From JAQWQB01 sp047636995 (GTDB taxonomy: Bacteria; Bacteroidota; Bacteroidia; Flavobacteriales_D; Sanyastnellaceae), in contig JBLIGQ010000003.1 of NCBI GenBank assembly GCA_047636995.1, positions 56,139 through 120,138 of the forward strand: 64,000 bases of DNA, given 5' to 3'. A program made the translations under genes and the position numbers. Shown piece after piece: positions 52,518 through 59,519 of this stretch. Below the pieces are notes generated by a model. The model worked only from the letters and a program-made list of their open reading frames with translations, was not told the DNA's origin and ran no database searches. Position 1 is the stretch's first letter. The number at the start of each line of letters is the position of its first letter.

Positions 52518-52627
52518 GCCTGGTGAAAATCAACCTGTCACCCAGAACATGAATGGATGTGTATTAAGGTTTGCTCTTTAAGTCTGACCTCTAATCTTTA
52601 ACCAAAACCTCTCAAAAATCTTAAAAA

Positions 52628-52656
52628 AAAAGCCCGACTCATTGAGCCGGGCTTTT
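52628..52656 (-). terminator. Terminator of the DUF4252 gene
   Basis: AAAAGCCCG and CGGGCTTTT pair, with CTC/GAG inside and A and T runs on both sides. On the minus strand it is 17 nt after the DUF4252 stop. Confidence 0.88.
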
Positions 52657-52672
52657 AAATCAGTAAAGGAGT

Positions 52673-53431
52673 TTACTTCTGAATAATCAGTTGCTCAGTA
52701 AACACAATGTTGTTCCCCTTAGCAACCTTCACAACATATGTTCCGTTGCTTAAGTCTGAAGAAGAAAATTGAAATTGACTTCCATTCGCGTTGCGTTCTA
52801 AAACAACCTTCCCCGTCAAATCAAAAACGGTGACCATTGCGTTTTTCAATTCACTCGGAATGTCAACGGTAATTTGACCTGAGGCAGACGGATTAGGATA
52901 CATATTTACCTTTCTTCCTGCTTCGGCAGCTTCGCCATCATAATCTTTCATCATGTCGATCTGAAGCTCGCGTGTAATGGTAGCAAGTTTCGCCAAATCA
53001 ATGTCGCCCCAAAGAGCTGCAATTACAAACCCGTCATCTCCACCAGCAATAATGAGTACTTCTTTAACAACACCATTCCGCTCGTTGATCAAGATTTCTG
53101 CTTTTCCTTTCTTGTCATCGATGGTCATTAGATTCTCGAAACTTCCGCCTGCTCTTTGTACAGCGCTTTGAAACGTTGAACGTGCATTTTGAATGCTGTC
53201 TGTAGCCACAATGCTAACACCTTCAATCATGCTAAAAGCGTCAACCATTTCCTGGTTATCAATGTTTTCTACTTCAATGTGATTCGCCATCTCAAACATC
53301 TTTCCAGAAATAGTGATCTTGGTGAAATCATCATTTGCTGCGAAATCTGAATAAATACGGTCTATTGGGTTTTGTGCGAAGGCCCCGAGTGTTAATGCAA
53401 CTCCCAAAAGGCTAAATAGGATCTTTTTCAT
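52673..53431 (-). CDS. Secreted DUF4252-like protein with T9SS sorting domain
   Basis: A 252-residue protein with a signal peptide (MKKILFSLLGVALTLGAFAQ). Residues about 21-165 resemble DUF4252: a short acidic helix DRIYSDFAANDDFTKITISGK, then MFEMANHIEVEN and a final strand pair with VLIIAGGDDGFVIAALWGDIDLAKL. From MYPNPSASGQITV on it is a type A sorting signal. DUF4252 proteins are often lipoproteins without a sorting domain, so this one is directed to the cell surface. Function unknown. Confidence 0.87.
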   Translation of the reverse strand: MKKILFSLLGVALTLGAFAQNPIDRIYSDFAANDDFTKITISGKMFEMANHIEVENIDNQEMVDAFSMIEGVSIVATDSIQNARSTFQSAVQRAGGSFENLMTIDDKKGKAEILINERNGVVKEVLIIAGGDDGFVIAALWGDIDLAKLATITRELQIDMMKDYDGEAAEAGRKVNMYPNPSASGQITVDIPSELKNAMVTVFDLTGKVVLERNANGSQFQFSSSDLSNGTYVVKVAKGNNIVFTEQLIIQK

Positions 53432-53597
53432 AGGTCTAAGATTGATTCAATTTACGATTCTTTCATTGGAGACGACCATAGATTCATCTTGTTACAAGCT
53501 GATGTGATATTAACTTCCGTTAACACGTTTCGCCCTGTCGATAAAAAAATACGATAGCGTATTGTTCCTATAATACCATCAATCAAATGAGACGGTG

Positions 53598-53605
53598 TAC
53601 ATTTG
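53598..53605 (+). promoter_or_regulatory. -7 box abutting the DUF983 start
   Basis: TACATTTG ends 4 nt before the ATG at 53610 (GTTC between them), the same spacing as at 21858 and 62017. Confidence 0.5.
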
Positions 53606-53609
53606 GTTC

Positions 53610-54029
53610 ATGGCGTGGAAAGATTCAAAATTGTATTCGATAGTAAAATTCAAATGTCCGAAATGTCGCGAAGGTGATCTCTTTGTTGAGAAGAACTCGT
53701 ACAAGTTTAAAACGCTGATGGACATGGATGATGAATGTCCAAATTGCAATGAGGATTACAAACGAGAGCCAGGGTTTTATTTTGGAGCGGCTTATGTGTC
53801 GTACGGATTGACCGTAGCTCTCTGGGTAGCTTGTGCGGTAGCGCTTATGACCTTCAATGCCATTGGATTAATTGAATACGGGTTTTCAACGCATCCGCTA
53901 ACCTTAATAATTACAGGGGTTGTGACTTTAATTGTGCTGCTTCCCCTGATAGCAAGAGCTGCTAGAGCAATTTGGATCGGTACGTTTGTTAAGTATGATC
54001 CAACGAAATCAAAAAGACACCAGTCGTGA
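53610..54029 (+). CDS. DUF983 family membrane protein
   Basis: A 139-residue protein. The N-terminal zinc-ribbon CPKCREG and CPNCNEDY pair, with GFYFGAAYVSYG before the first of two membrane helices (about residues 60-80 and 95-115), is the DUF983 pattern. The family is linked in other bacteria to respiratory or membrane genes without a fixed role. The ATG at 53610 is preferred to a reading that begins within the -7 box. Confidence 0.92.
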   Translation: MAWKDSKLYSIVKFKCPKCREGDLFVEKNSYKFKTLMDMDDECPNCNEDYKREPGFYFGAAYVSYGLTVALWVACAVALMTFNAIGLIEYGFSTHPLTLIITGVVTLIVLLPLIARAARAIWIGTFVKYDPTKSKRHQS

Positions 54030-54045
54030 AGTTTAGACAAAAATA

Positions 54046-54069
54046 AAGGGTCACTCCTCAGCGACCCTT
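54046..54069 (+). terminator. Hairpin after DUF983 gene
   Basis: AAGGGTC at 54046-54052 pairs with GACCCTT at 54063-54069. Only a weak T-rich tail follows. Confidence 0.55.
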
Positions 54070-54209
54070 CTTGCTTAACCTAAATTTTTTTACTTAAATG
54101 CTTAAGTATGAGAAAAGACCGTTGCCTTGCTTCGACTTATATTTACGCAAGCATTTTTAGAAGGTTACAAAAGGATGAAAAAAGTGTGGAATTAACTCAG
54201 GGTTTCATC

Positions 54210-55310
54210 TCACCAGATCAACTGGTCTTCTTTTCCCTTATTCATGATTTTGCCCTGAACCTTAATTGATTCCTTGTGCATGAATTCGAGGTACTTCGTG
54301 ATAAACTCCTCTGGAATATTCAGTGATTTTGCAGATTCAGTGCGCGAAGTAAGAATTTCTTTCCATCGCTCCAGTTGAAGAATGGTCAAGTCATTTTCCT
54401 TCTTGTATTCGCCAATTTGATCTATTAGGTCGAAGCGCTGCGCTAAAAGGCGAAGCAAGCCATCATCAATCGCATCAATTTCTGAACGAAGTGAATGAAG
54501 GCGGTCAGCCACCTCCTGTGATGCCGTTTCAGTTGAGCGTAAATGAAGTGACTCTATGAGTTTGTCGAAATTAGCAGGAGTCACCTGTTGTTTCGCGTCA
54601 CTCCAAGCCTCATCAGGAGTGGGGTGAGATTCGAGCATCAATCCATGTAAGCCCAAATCCATGGCCTTTTGAGCTACCGAAGCAAGCATGTGTCTATTGC
54701 CACAAATGTGACTTGGGTCGCAAAGAATAGGCAATCCCGGAATTTCAGCCTTAAGGGCAATGGGGATCTCCCACATCGGAATGTTTCTATACGGACTAGG
54801 AAGGTTGCTCGAAAAACCACGGTGCATGGCCATCACTTTTGTTATTCCGTTCAAAACCAATCTTTCTATCGCACCTATCCACAATTGAAGATCAGGATTG
54901 ATTGGGTTTTTGACAATCACGGGAATATCTGTTCCTTTTACCGCATCAGCAATTTCTTGCACTGAGAATGGATTTACCGTTGTGCGCGCTCCAATCCAAA
55001 GCACATCAACACCTGCTTTTAATGCAAGCTCAACATGTTGCGCATTGGCCACTTCCGTAGTGGTGGGGAGGTGATTCGCTTTTCCGGCTTCAACCAGCCA
55101 TTTCAATCCAACTTCGCCAACACCCTCAAAGGAGTTCGGACGGGTACGTGGTTTCCAAATGCCCGCGCGAAACAGTTGAACTTTTCCTGTTTGACTTAGT
55201 GCCGAGGCAGTTGCATGAACTTGCTCTTCGGTCTCAGCGCTGCAAGGGCCTGAGATGATCAACGGTCTATTGGCTTTGAAGGGCCATTCTTCTACACTTG
55301 AGATCTTCAT
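54210..55310 (-). CDS. Bifunctional DAHP synthase/chorismate mutase
   Basis: A 366-residue fusion for aromatic amino-acid synthesis. Residues 1-260 are a type Ibeta-like 3-deoxy-7-phosphoheptulonate synthase with LIISGPCSAETEEQV, FRAGIWKPRTRPNSFEG and DPSHICGNR. Residues about 275-350 are a type II chorismate mutase with LHSLRSEIDAIDDGLLRLLAQRFDLI. This domain order is common in Bacteroidota. The mutase could act as a regulatory domain as well as an enzyme. Its -7 box TACCTTTG (minus 55352-55345) predicts a leader of about 30 nt. Confidence 0.95.
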   Translation of the reverse strand: MKISSVEEWPFKANRPLIISGPCSAETEEQVHATASALSQTGKVQLFRAGIWKPRTRPNSFEGVGEVGLKWLVEAGKANHLPTTTEVANAQHVELALKAGVDVLWIGARTTVNPFSVQEIADAVKGTDIPVIVKNPINPDLQLWIGAIERLVLNGITKVMAMHRGFSSNLPSPYRNIPMWEIPIALKAEIPGLPILCDPSHICGNRHMLASVAQKAMDLGLHGLMLESHPTPDEAWSDAKQQVTPANFDKLIESLHLRSTETASQEVADRLHSLRSEIDAIDDGLLRLLAQRFDLIDQIGEYKKENDLTILQLERWKEILTSRTESAKSLNIPEEFITKYLEFMHKESIKVQGKIMNKGKEDQLIW

Positions 55311-55344
55311 TCAGTAAGTAAAGCACACAAGGTGCGTTGTTGTT

Positions 55345-55352
55345 CAAAGGTA
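55345..55352 (-). promoter_or_regulatory. -7 box of the DAHP synthase gene
   Basis: TACCTTTG on the minus strand, 34 nt before the ATG. Confidence 0.5.
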
Positions 55353-55370
55353 GGGAGAAGAATAGATTTT

Positions 55371-55814
55371 TTACGATTTCGAGGGTTTCTCTGAACAGCG
55401 GTAATAATTCAAAACCACCTCCGCATCCATCTGTTCAATGAGTTTGTATCCCATTTTTATCATTATAGCCTTTGAAGCGACATGTCCGTATTCAACAAAA
55501 CCAGGAACGGCCGTCAATTCTAGATCATCAATGCCATAATGCTTCAAGCGATGCATGACCTCGTAACCAAAGCCATTTCCCCATGATTTCGTCCTCAAAT
55601 GGCATCCCACATGTGTGACGTCTTTGAGGCTGAAAAGGTTTAAATTCCCTGTGCCAATGAATGCATTTGTTTCTTTGTGCCGAACAACCCAAAATCCCTC
55701 TTTCGCTTCATTGGAGATGATCTTTTGTTCTAAAGACCTACGAAAAAAGGCTTCATACTTAGCGCGAAGGGGTGCAATGAACTTTGATGATTCTGGTTCT
55801 TGATACATCTGCAA
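55371..55814 (-). CDS. GNAT acetyltransferase, possibly with damaged 5' end
   Basis: The ATG reading has 147 residues with FWVVRHKETNAFIGTGNLNLF, GCHLRTKSWGNGFGYEVMHRL and ASKAIMIKMGYKLIEQ, the motifs of RimJ-like GNAT enzymes. The same frame extends upstream for 17 codons (RTALLSLPEQDFEDILQ), which look like the normal first strand and helix of the fold, but no start codon precedes the stop at 55866-55868. So the enzyme may be shortened, may start at a rare codon, or is becoming a pseudogene. Substrate unknown. Confidence 0.75.
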   Translation of the reverse strand: MQMYQEPESSKFIAPLRAKYEAFFRRSLEQKIISNEAKEGFWVVRHKETNAFIGTGNLNLFSLKDVTHVGCHLRTKSWGNGFGYEVMHRLKHYGIDDLELTAVPGFVEYGHVASKAIMIKMGYKLIEQMDAEVVLNYYRCSEKPSKS

Positions 55815-55978
55815 GATGTCTTCAAAATCCTGCTCAGGGAGCGAAAGGAGGGCAGTTCGTTTAACTTAGCGTTTCATTGTTGAGACATAGGATCATAAAT
55901 GTAACAGATGTTACCCTCAGTTCGAGACAAGTATGGCACCTTTGTTATTAGAAACGAATTTATTCCAAAAGAGATAAC

Positions 55979-56254
55979 ATGGCACAAATCATTCAAGAGA
56001 TGCTCACCTCTGGAGCTGTTATTATAGATGTTCGCACTCCGGCTGAATTTCAGGGCGGTAACGTTGCGGGATCATTGAATTATCCATTGCAAGATATTCA
56101 AGGAAAAGTAGACGACTTAAAACAATTAGGGAAACCACTAGTTCTATGCTGTGCAAAGGGGATTCGAAGTGGAATGGCAGCAGCTTTTCTGAAAACACAA
56201 GGGATTTCTTGTGAAAATGGTGGTGGCTGGCTAGAAGTTAATGCATTAGTTTAA
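55979..56254 (+). CDS. Single-domain rhodanese
   Basis: A 91-residue cytoplasmic rhodanese. It has VIIDVRTPAEFQGGNVAGSLN, and the active-site loop CCAKGIRSGMAA holds the persulfide cysteine. The ending GGGWLEV is the usual 'GG-x-x-x-W' element. It lies 12 nt before a second rhodanese with an export signal, so the pair may move sulfur or act in redox at two sites. Confidence 0.92.
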   Translation: MAQIIQEMLTSGAVIIDVRTPAEFQGGNVAGSLNYPLQDIQGKVDDLKQLGKPLVLCCAKGIRSGMAAAFLKTQGISCENGGGWLEVNALV

Positions 56255-56266
56255 AAAAGACGACAT

Positions 56267-56686
56267 ATGAAACTCAACAATTTATTTGCCCTGTTCTCCA
56301 TTCTCCTGCTCACTTCTTGCGCTACTGATGCGCCATCAGATGATAAAAGCGGTAGTCAAATCAATAAATACGAAGACATAAACGTGGCTGAATTCAAGGC
56401 GAAATTTGCTACAACAGAACCCTTTCAACTTTTAGACGTGCGCACACCCGAAGAATGTGCTGAAGGGGTAATCGAAAATGCGTTGGCAATGGATTTTTAT
56501 GATGATTCTTTTGATGCGGATTTAAATACACTTGACCCCAATGTTCCAGTACTTGTTTATTGCAGGTCAGGTGGGCGAAGTGGAAAAGCCATGGACATGA
56601 TGCAATCAAAAGGATTTGTTGAGGTCTACAATTTAGACGGAGGAATTACTGCTTGGAAAGAGGCAGGTGAAGACATTGTGAAATAG
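56267..56686 (+). CDS. Rhodanese-domain lipoprotein
   Basis: A 139-residue protein with lipobox LLTSC (C19) and a rhodanese domain: FQLLDVRTPEECAEGVIENAL, catalytic loop YCRSGGRSGKA and ending YNLDGGITAWKEAG. Located outside the cytoplasm, unlike its neighbour. A terminator follows 64 nt after the stop. Confidence 0.93.
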   Translation: MKLNNLFALFSILLLTSCATDAPSDDKSGSQINKYEDINVAEFKAKFATTEPFQLLDVRTPEECAEGVIENALAMDFYDDSFDADLNTLDPNVPVLVYCRSGGRSGKAMDMMQSKGFVEVYNLDGGITAWKEAGEDIVK

Positions 56687-56750
56687 AATTCGGTTTGGTA
56701 AGCCAATCCCAATGGGCCATGCCCAGCACAATGTCAAGTTTTGGCAAACT

Positions 56751-56783
56751 AAAACGGCTTTCAAGGAATTGGAAGCCGTTTTT
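56751..56783 (+). terminator. Terminator after the rhodanese pair
   Basis: AAAACGGCTT at 56751-56760 pairs with AAGCCGTTTT at 56773-56782, followed by T. Confidence 0.85.
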
Positions 56784-56863
56784 ATTTCGGGCTAGATTTT
56801 ATAAATTGGATTGGCAGTGATCCACCGCTTCCACGAGCGCCGCGTGTTCCCTCGAGCGCCGTA

Positions 56864-56930
56864 TGTTTCCACGAGCTGAGCTCGTGGCTACTACAACCAA
56901 TCGAGGTAGGTTTTTATCCTCTTGGAAGAA
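56864..56930. repeat. 67-nt direct duplication, copy A, with REP-like palindrome
   Basis: Copy B is at 57157-57223 and has the same length and a few substitutions. The palindrome CCACGAGC-TGA-GCTCGTGG is at 56869-56887. Confidence 0.8.
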
Positions 56931-57156
56931 TCCCCTTCCAATTCACTACCATCCCATGGGCCTTGTCTTCCGCCCCGTAGAAGCTCAAACTGAAAATCCG
57001 CAATCGGAATCCATGTTTGACCGAAGGGAGTTTGGATGGAGATAGGATTGAAGTTTAGCGCTTCAAGGAAAGAAGACACAGCCTTGATTTTTGCTCCACT
57101 TTGTATTAAGACAAAGTGGAATAAGAAAGAGAAAATTATAATGGTTGTGAACCGCG

Positions 57157-57223
57157 TGTTTCCTCGAGCTGAGCTCGTGGCTACTACATTCGATCGAGGT
57201 GGGTTTTTATCCTCGTGGAAGAA
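57157..57223. repeat. 67-nt direct duplication, copy B, with REP-like palindrome
   Basis: Palindrome arms are CCTCGAGC at 57162-57169 and GCTCGTGG at 57173-57180; one change breaks a pair relative to copy A. Confidence 0.8.
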
Positions 57224-57247
57224 AAAGAAAATCAACCTTTGGACAAG

Positions 57248-57279
57248 AAAAAACCCCAATCCAATTCGGAATGGGGTTT
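57248..57279 (-). terminator. Terminator of tRNA-Leu
   Basis: On the minus strand AAACCCCATTCC pairs with GGATTGGGGTTT with one mismatch, followed by T (to 57248). It begins 14 nt after the tRNA end. Confidence 0.8.
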
Positions 57280-57292
57280 CAACATTTTACTG

Positions 57293-57376
57293 TGCCCAGA
57301 GCGGGACTCGAACCCGCACGCCCTAAAGGACACATGGCCCTCAACCATGCCTGTCTACCAATTTCAGCACCTGGGC
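57293..57376 (-). tRNA. tRNA-Leu(GAG)
   Basis: An 84-nt class II tRNA with a long variable arm. The acceptor stem is GCCCAGG/TCTGGGC (with one G-T pair) and the anticodon loop is TTGAGGG, anticodon GAG. Confidence 0.94.
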
Positions 57377-57512
57377 AGGTGCCCCGACCGTGTTGGACGA
57401 GTGATTCATCGAATGTCTAACTCAACCGAGGCTTTTAGCAAGCCTAGAGGTCAGTACTAACCGGATGGTGACCGGCTCCCGACTTTGCATAAAATCAAAA
57501 CTTACGTACATT

Positions 57513-57539
57513 AAAAAGGCAGTCGTAACTGCCTTTTTT
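57513..57539 (-). terminator. Terminator of tRNA-Lys
   Basis: AGGCAGT and ACTGCCT form a perfect stem with a 4-nt loop, flanked by five A and six T. It can act in either direction; it lies 17 nt beyond the 3' end of tRNA-Lys. Confidence 0.85.
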
Positions 57540-57555
57540 GGTCTCTCAACCTTTG

Positions 57556-57628
57556 TGACCCCGCTGGGGCTCGAACCCAGGACCCGTACATTAAAAGTGT
57601 ACTGCTCTACCAACTGAGCTACAGGATC
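57556..57628 (-). tRNA. tRNA-Lys(TTT)
   Basis: A 73-nt cloverleaf with acceptor stem GATCCTG/CGGGGTC (two G-T pairs), anticodon stem GTACA/TGTAC and loop CTTTTAA, anticodon TTT. Confidence 0.95.
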
Positions 57629-57720
57629 AGTCCCTCAAATGGGGGTGCAAATATACTGCAAGTTCTATTAACTGTGCAAGCACTTCAGTGGGAATTATTT
57701 TGTTTTTTTTTGATCAACTT

Positions 57721-58881
57721 CTATCCCACGATTGGCGCGCGTTTGAACTCTTTCGTTGGGTCAAAAAGTTTGCGGTAGGTGATGTATGAACGCGATTTTT
57801 CCGCTCCTAAGTTTTCTGCGATGTGCATCATTTTCGGATTGAAGTCGCCTATCCATGTCAATGTGGTTGTATGATAACGCTTCAAAGACACAATGTGGTC
57901 TCCTGACCATTTGATCAGTGCGCCTTCCAATCCTTTGCCATGATAAGCCCGGTCAACCCCAAAGACAATGCCTACCATGATGTCTGATGTGCGCCTGAGC
58001 TTATGGTACAAGAATTTCAACTTCCCAATCCAATTCAGATTGCCTTTCACATGTCTGAAAATCTGATTGAGCTCTGGGATGTTCACGTAGAAAGCAACAG
58101 GCTTATCTTGATGGTATAAGAAGACAATGATATCTCTATCTACCACGGGCTTCAATGAAGCCATGATTTTTTTCGCTTGAGCCAAAGGCATACTCTTGAA
58201 ACCATTGTGCCCGCCCCAAGCGTTGTTGTATACAGTGCAGAAATCTTCAGCTACTTGATCCCACGTTCTCCCGCGGATATTTGAAATGCGGTAATCTGGG
58301 TCACTCATTACGGCGTTGTGTTTTCGCACAAATACATCCTGAGGAGGTACGTGTAAATCACGCTTGTAAATGTACTGGTTGAAATAAAGCTGATAGCCGT
58401 TCTCTTCAAAGAAGTGCTGGTAGTAGGGCGGATTGTAATTTAACGCGTAACTCGGGATGTCAGTGAAATTATTCACCAACAATCCCCAAAACCGGTCCTT
58501 TTCGCCCAGATTAATAGGACCATCAACGGCTTCCATTCCGTTTTCTTTCAACCAAGATTCGGCTTCATTAAATAGCAGTTTAGCTGCTTTTCCATCATTG
58601 ATGCATTCGAAAAAGCCAATTCCACCTGTTGGCTGCTCCATGCCTTCAGAGTACTTCTGATTCACGAAGGCAGCAACTCTGCCAATGTAGATGCCTTCAT
58701 GTTCTAGGACCCATCTGGCAACTTTTCCATTCCGAAGGGACCGATTTGATTCAACATTGAACGTCTTTTCAATGTCTTGGCGTAAATGAGGTATCCAATT
58801 GGAATCTGCTTTGTAAATGAGCGACGGTACATCGAGGAAAAGCCCTGCTTGAGCCGTCGTTTCTACAAGAATTAGTTTCAT
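57721..58881 (-). CDS. GNAT-fold protein of unknown substrate, 386 aa
   Basis: A cytoplasmic protein of 386 residues. The middle part has DGPINLGEKDRFWGLLVNNF and NPPYYQHFFEENGYQLYF, typical of a large GNAT-like family of Bacteroidota. The C-terminal half contains FGVDRAYHGKGLEGALIKW, which looks like the acetyl-CoA loop (x-x-G-x-G-x-x). The substrate is unknown. It stands alone on the minus strand. Confidence 0.87.
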   Translation of the reverse strand: MKLILVETTAQAGLFLDVPSLIYKADSNWIPHLRQDIEKTFNVESNRSLRNGKVARWVLEHEGIYIGRVAAFVNQKYSEGMEQPTGGIGFFECINDGKAAKLLFNEAESWLKENGMEAVDGPINLGEKDRFWGLLVNNFTDIPSYALNYNPPYYQHFFEENGYQLYFNQYIYKRDLHVPPQDVFVRKHNAVMSDPDYRISNIRGRTWDQVAEDFCTVYNNAWGGHNGFKSMPLAQAKKIMASLKPVVDRDIIVFLYHQDKPVAFYVNIPELNQIFRHVKGNLNWIGKLKFLYHKLRRTSDIMVGIVFGVDRAYHGKGLEGALIKWSGDHIVSLKRYHTTTLTWIGDFNPKMMHIAENLGAEKSRSYITYRKLFDPTKEFKRAPIVG

Positions 58882-59068
58882 TCATGATGGTGTTTGCTGC
58901 GCGAAAATACGATTTTCCACGTGTTGAGCACTACTTTTGAAATGGCTAGGCACTTGCTGATACCCAATCAAGACGCTTATGTATGCATATTCGTACTTTT
59001 GTACATAGAGAAGCAACTTTCTGCTTAAATCCTGCATCTTGTAATTGTAACCTGGAATTTTGAATCAA

Positions 59069-59509
59069 ATGAAAAGAAACTGGTCATTGATTATTGCACT
59101 CTTCGCTTTCGCGAATTTAAGTGCTCAATCAACACTTCCTACTGATAAAGTAGAAGCAGCTTTCGGACAAGAAGTATTTGCTGATTGGTCTGAAAATCAA
59201 CCGAATGAAATTCAATTATCTGCCTTCTTCGCAGAATTTGGATGGAAATTCAATGAACAAGCAAAAGTACCTGCTAACATTCTTCAAATTGAAGACCTTG
59301 AGCCACAAACAGAAGGAATAGGGAAAATGACCGCAGCATCTTTTGATTCGGCTACTTTTAATCCCTTGTTGTACACAATTCAACTGAACGAGAAACTTCC
59401 AACCTACATTCAAGTTGGAGACGAAGGAGTTCTTTTCTTTTTTAGCACAGAGCGACTTCAAACGTTGTTCAATCGCTACCAGATCAACCAACAAGCCTCA
59501 AACAATTAA
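59069..59509 (+). CDS. Small secreted protein, 146 aa
   Basis: A signal peptide (MKRNWSLIIALFAFANLSAQ) is followed by about 125 acidic residues with no domain I recognise. The sequence has EIQLSAFFAEFGWKFN and TYIQVGDEGVLFFFS. It ends 10 nt before the large T9SS type B gene and is probably translated from the same mRNA, so it may be a helper of that protein. The ATG at 59069 is preferred over TTG 59060. Confidence 0.78.
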   Translation: MKRNWSLIIALFAFANLSAQSTLPTDKVEAAFGQEVFADWSENQPNEIQLSAFFAEFGWKFNEQAKVPANILQIEDLEPQTEGIGKMTAASFDSATFNPLLYTIQLNEKLPTYIQVGDEGVLFFFSTERLQTLFNRYQINQQASNN

Positions 59510-59519
59510 TCCTGTAGCC

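Larger units (their letters stand above)
56687..57292. other. 606-nt repeat-rich intergenic region
   Basis: No convincing gene. It contains the rhodanese terminator, two REP-like palindromes inside a 67-nt direct duplication, extra half-sites near 56829-56860 and a 9-bp hairpin (CCACTTTGT/ACAAAGTGG, 57096-57119). Short readings that cross the repeats in several frames appear to be by-products. Confidence 0.6.

Noticed and set aside
56863..57326. Short coding readings across the REP-like repeats, both strands
   Set aside because: They are made of repeat sequence (for instance FPRAELVATT in both copies) and stop in the tRNA; no protein family is recognisable.
57422..57613. Small minus-strand reading beginning in tRNA-Lys
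   Set aside because: It starts inside the tRNA and runs through its terminator, so it is a chance reading.
59415..59519. Upstream start for the type B surface protein
   Set aside because: It would overlap the preceding gene in another frame and bury the signal peptide that begins at 59520.
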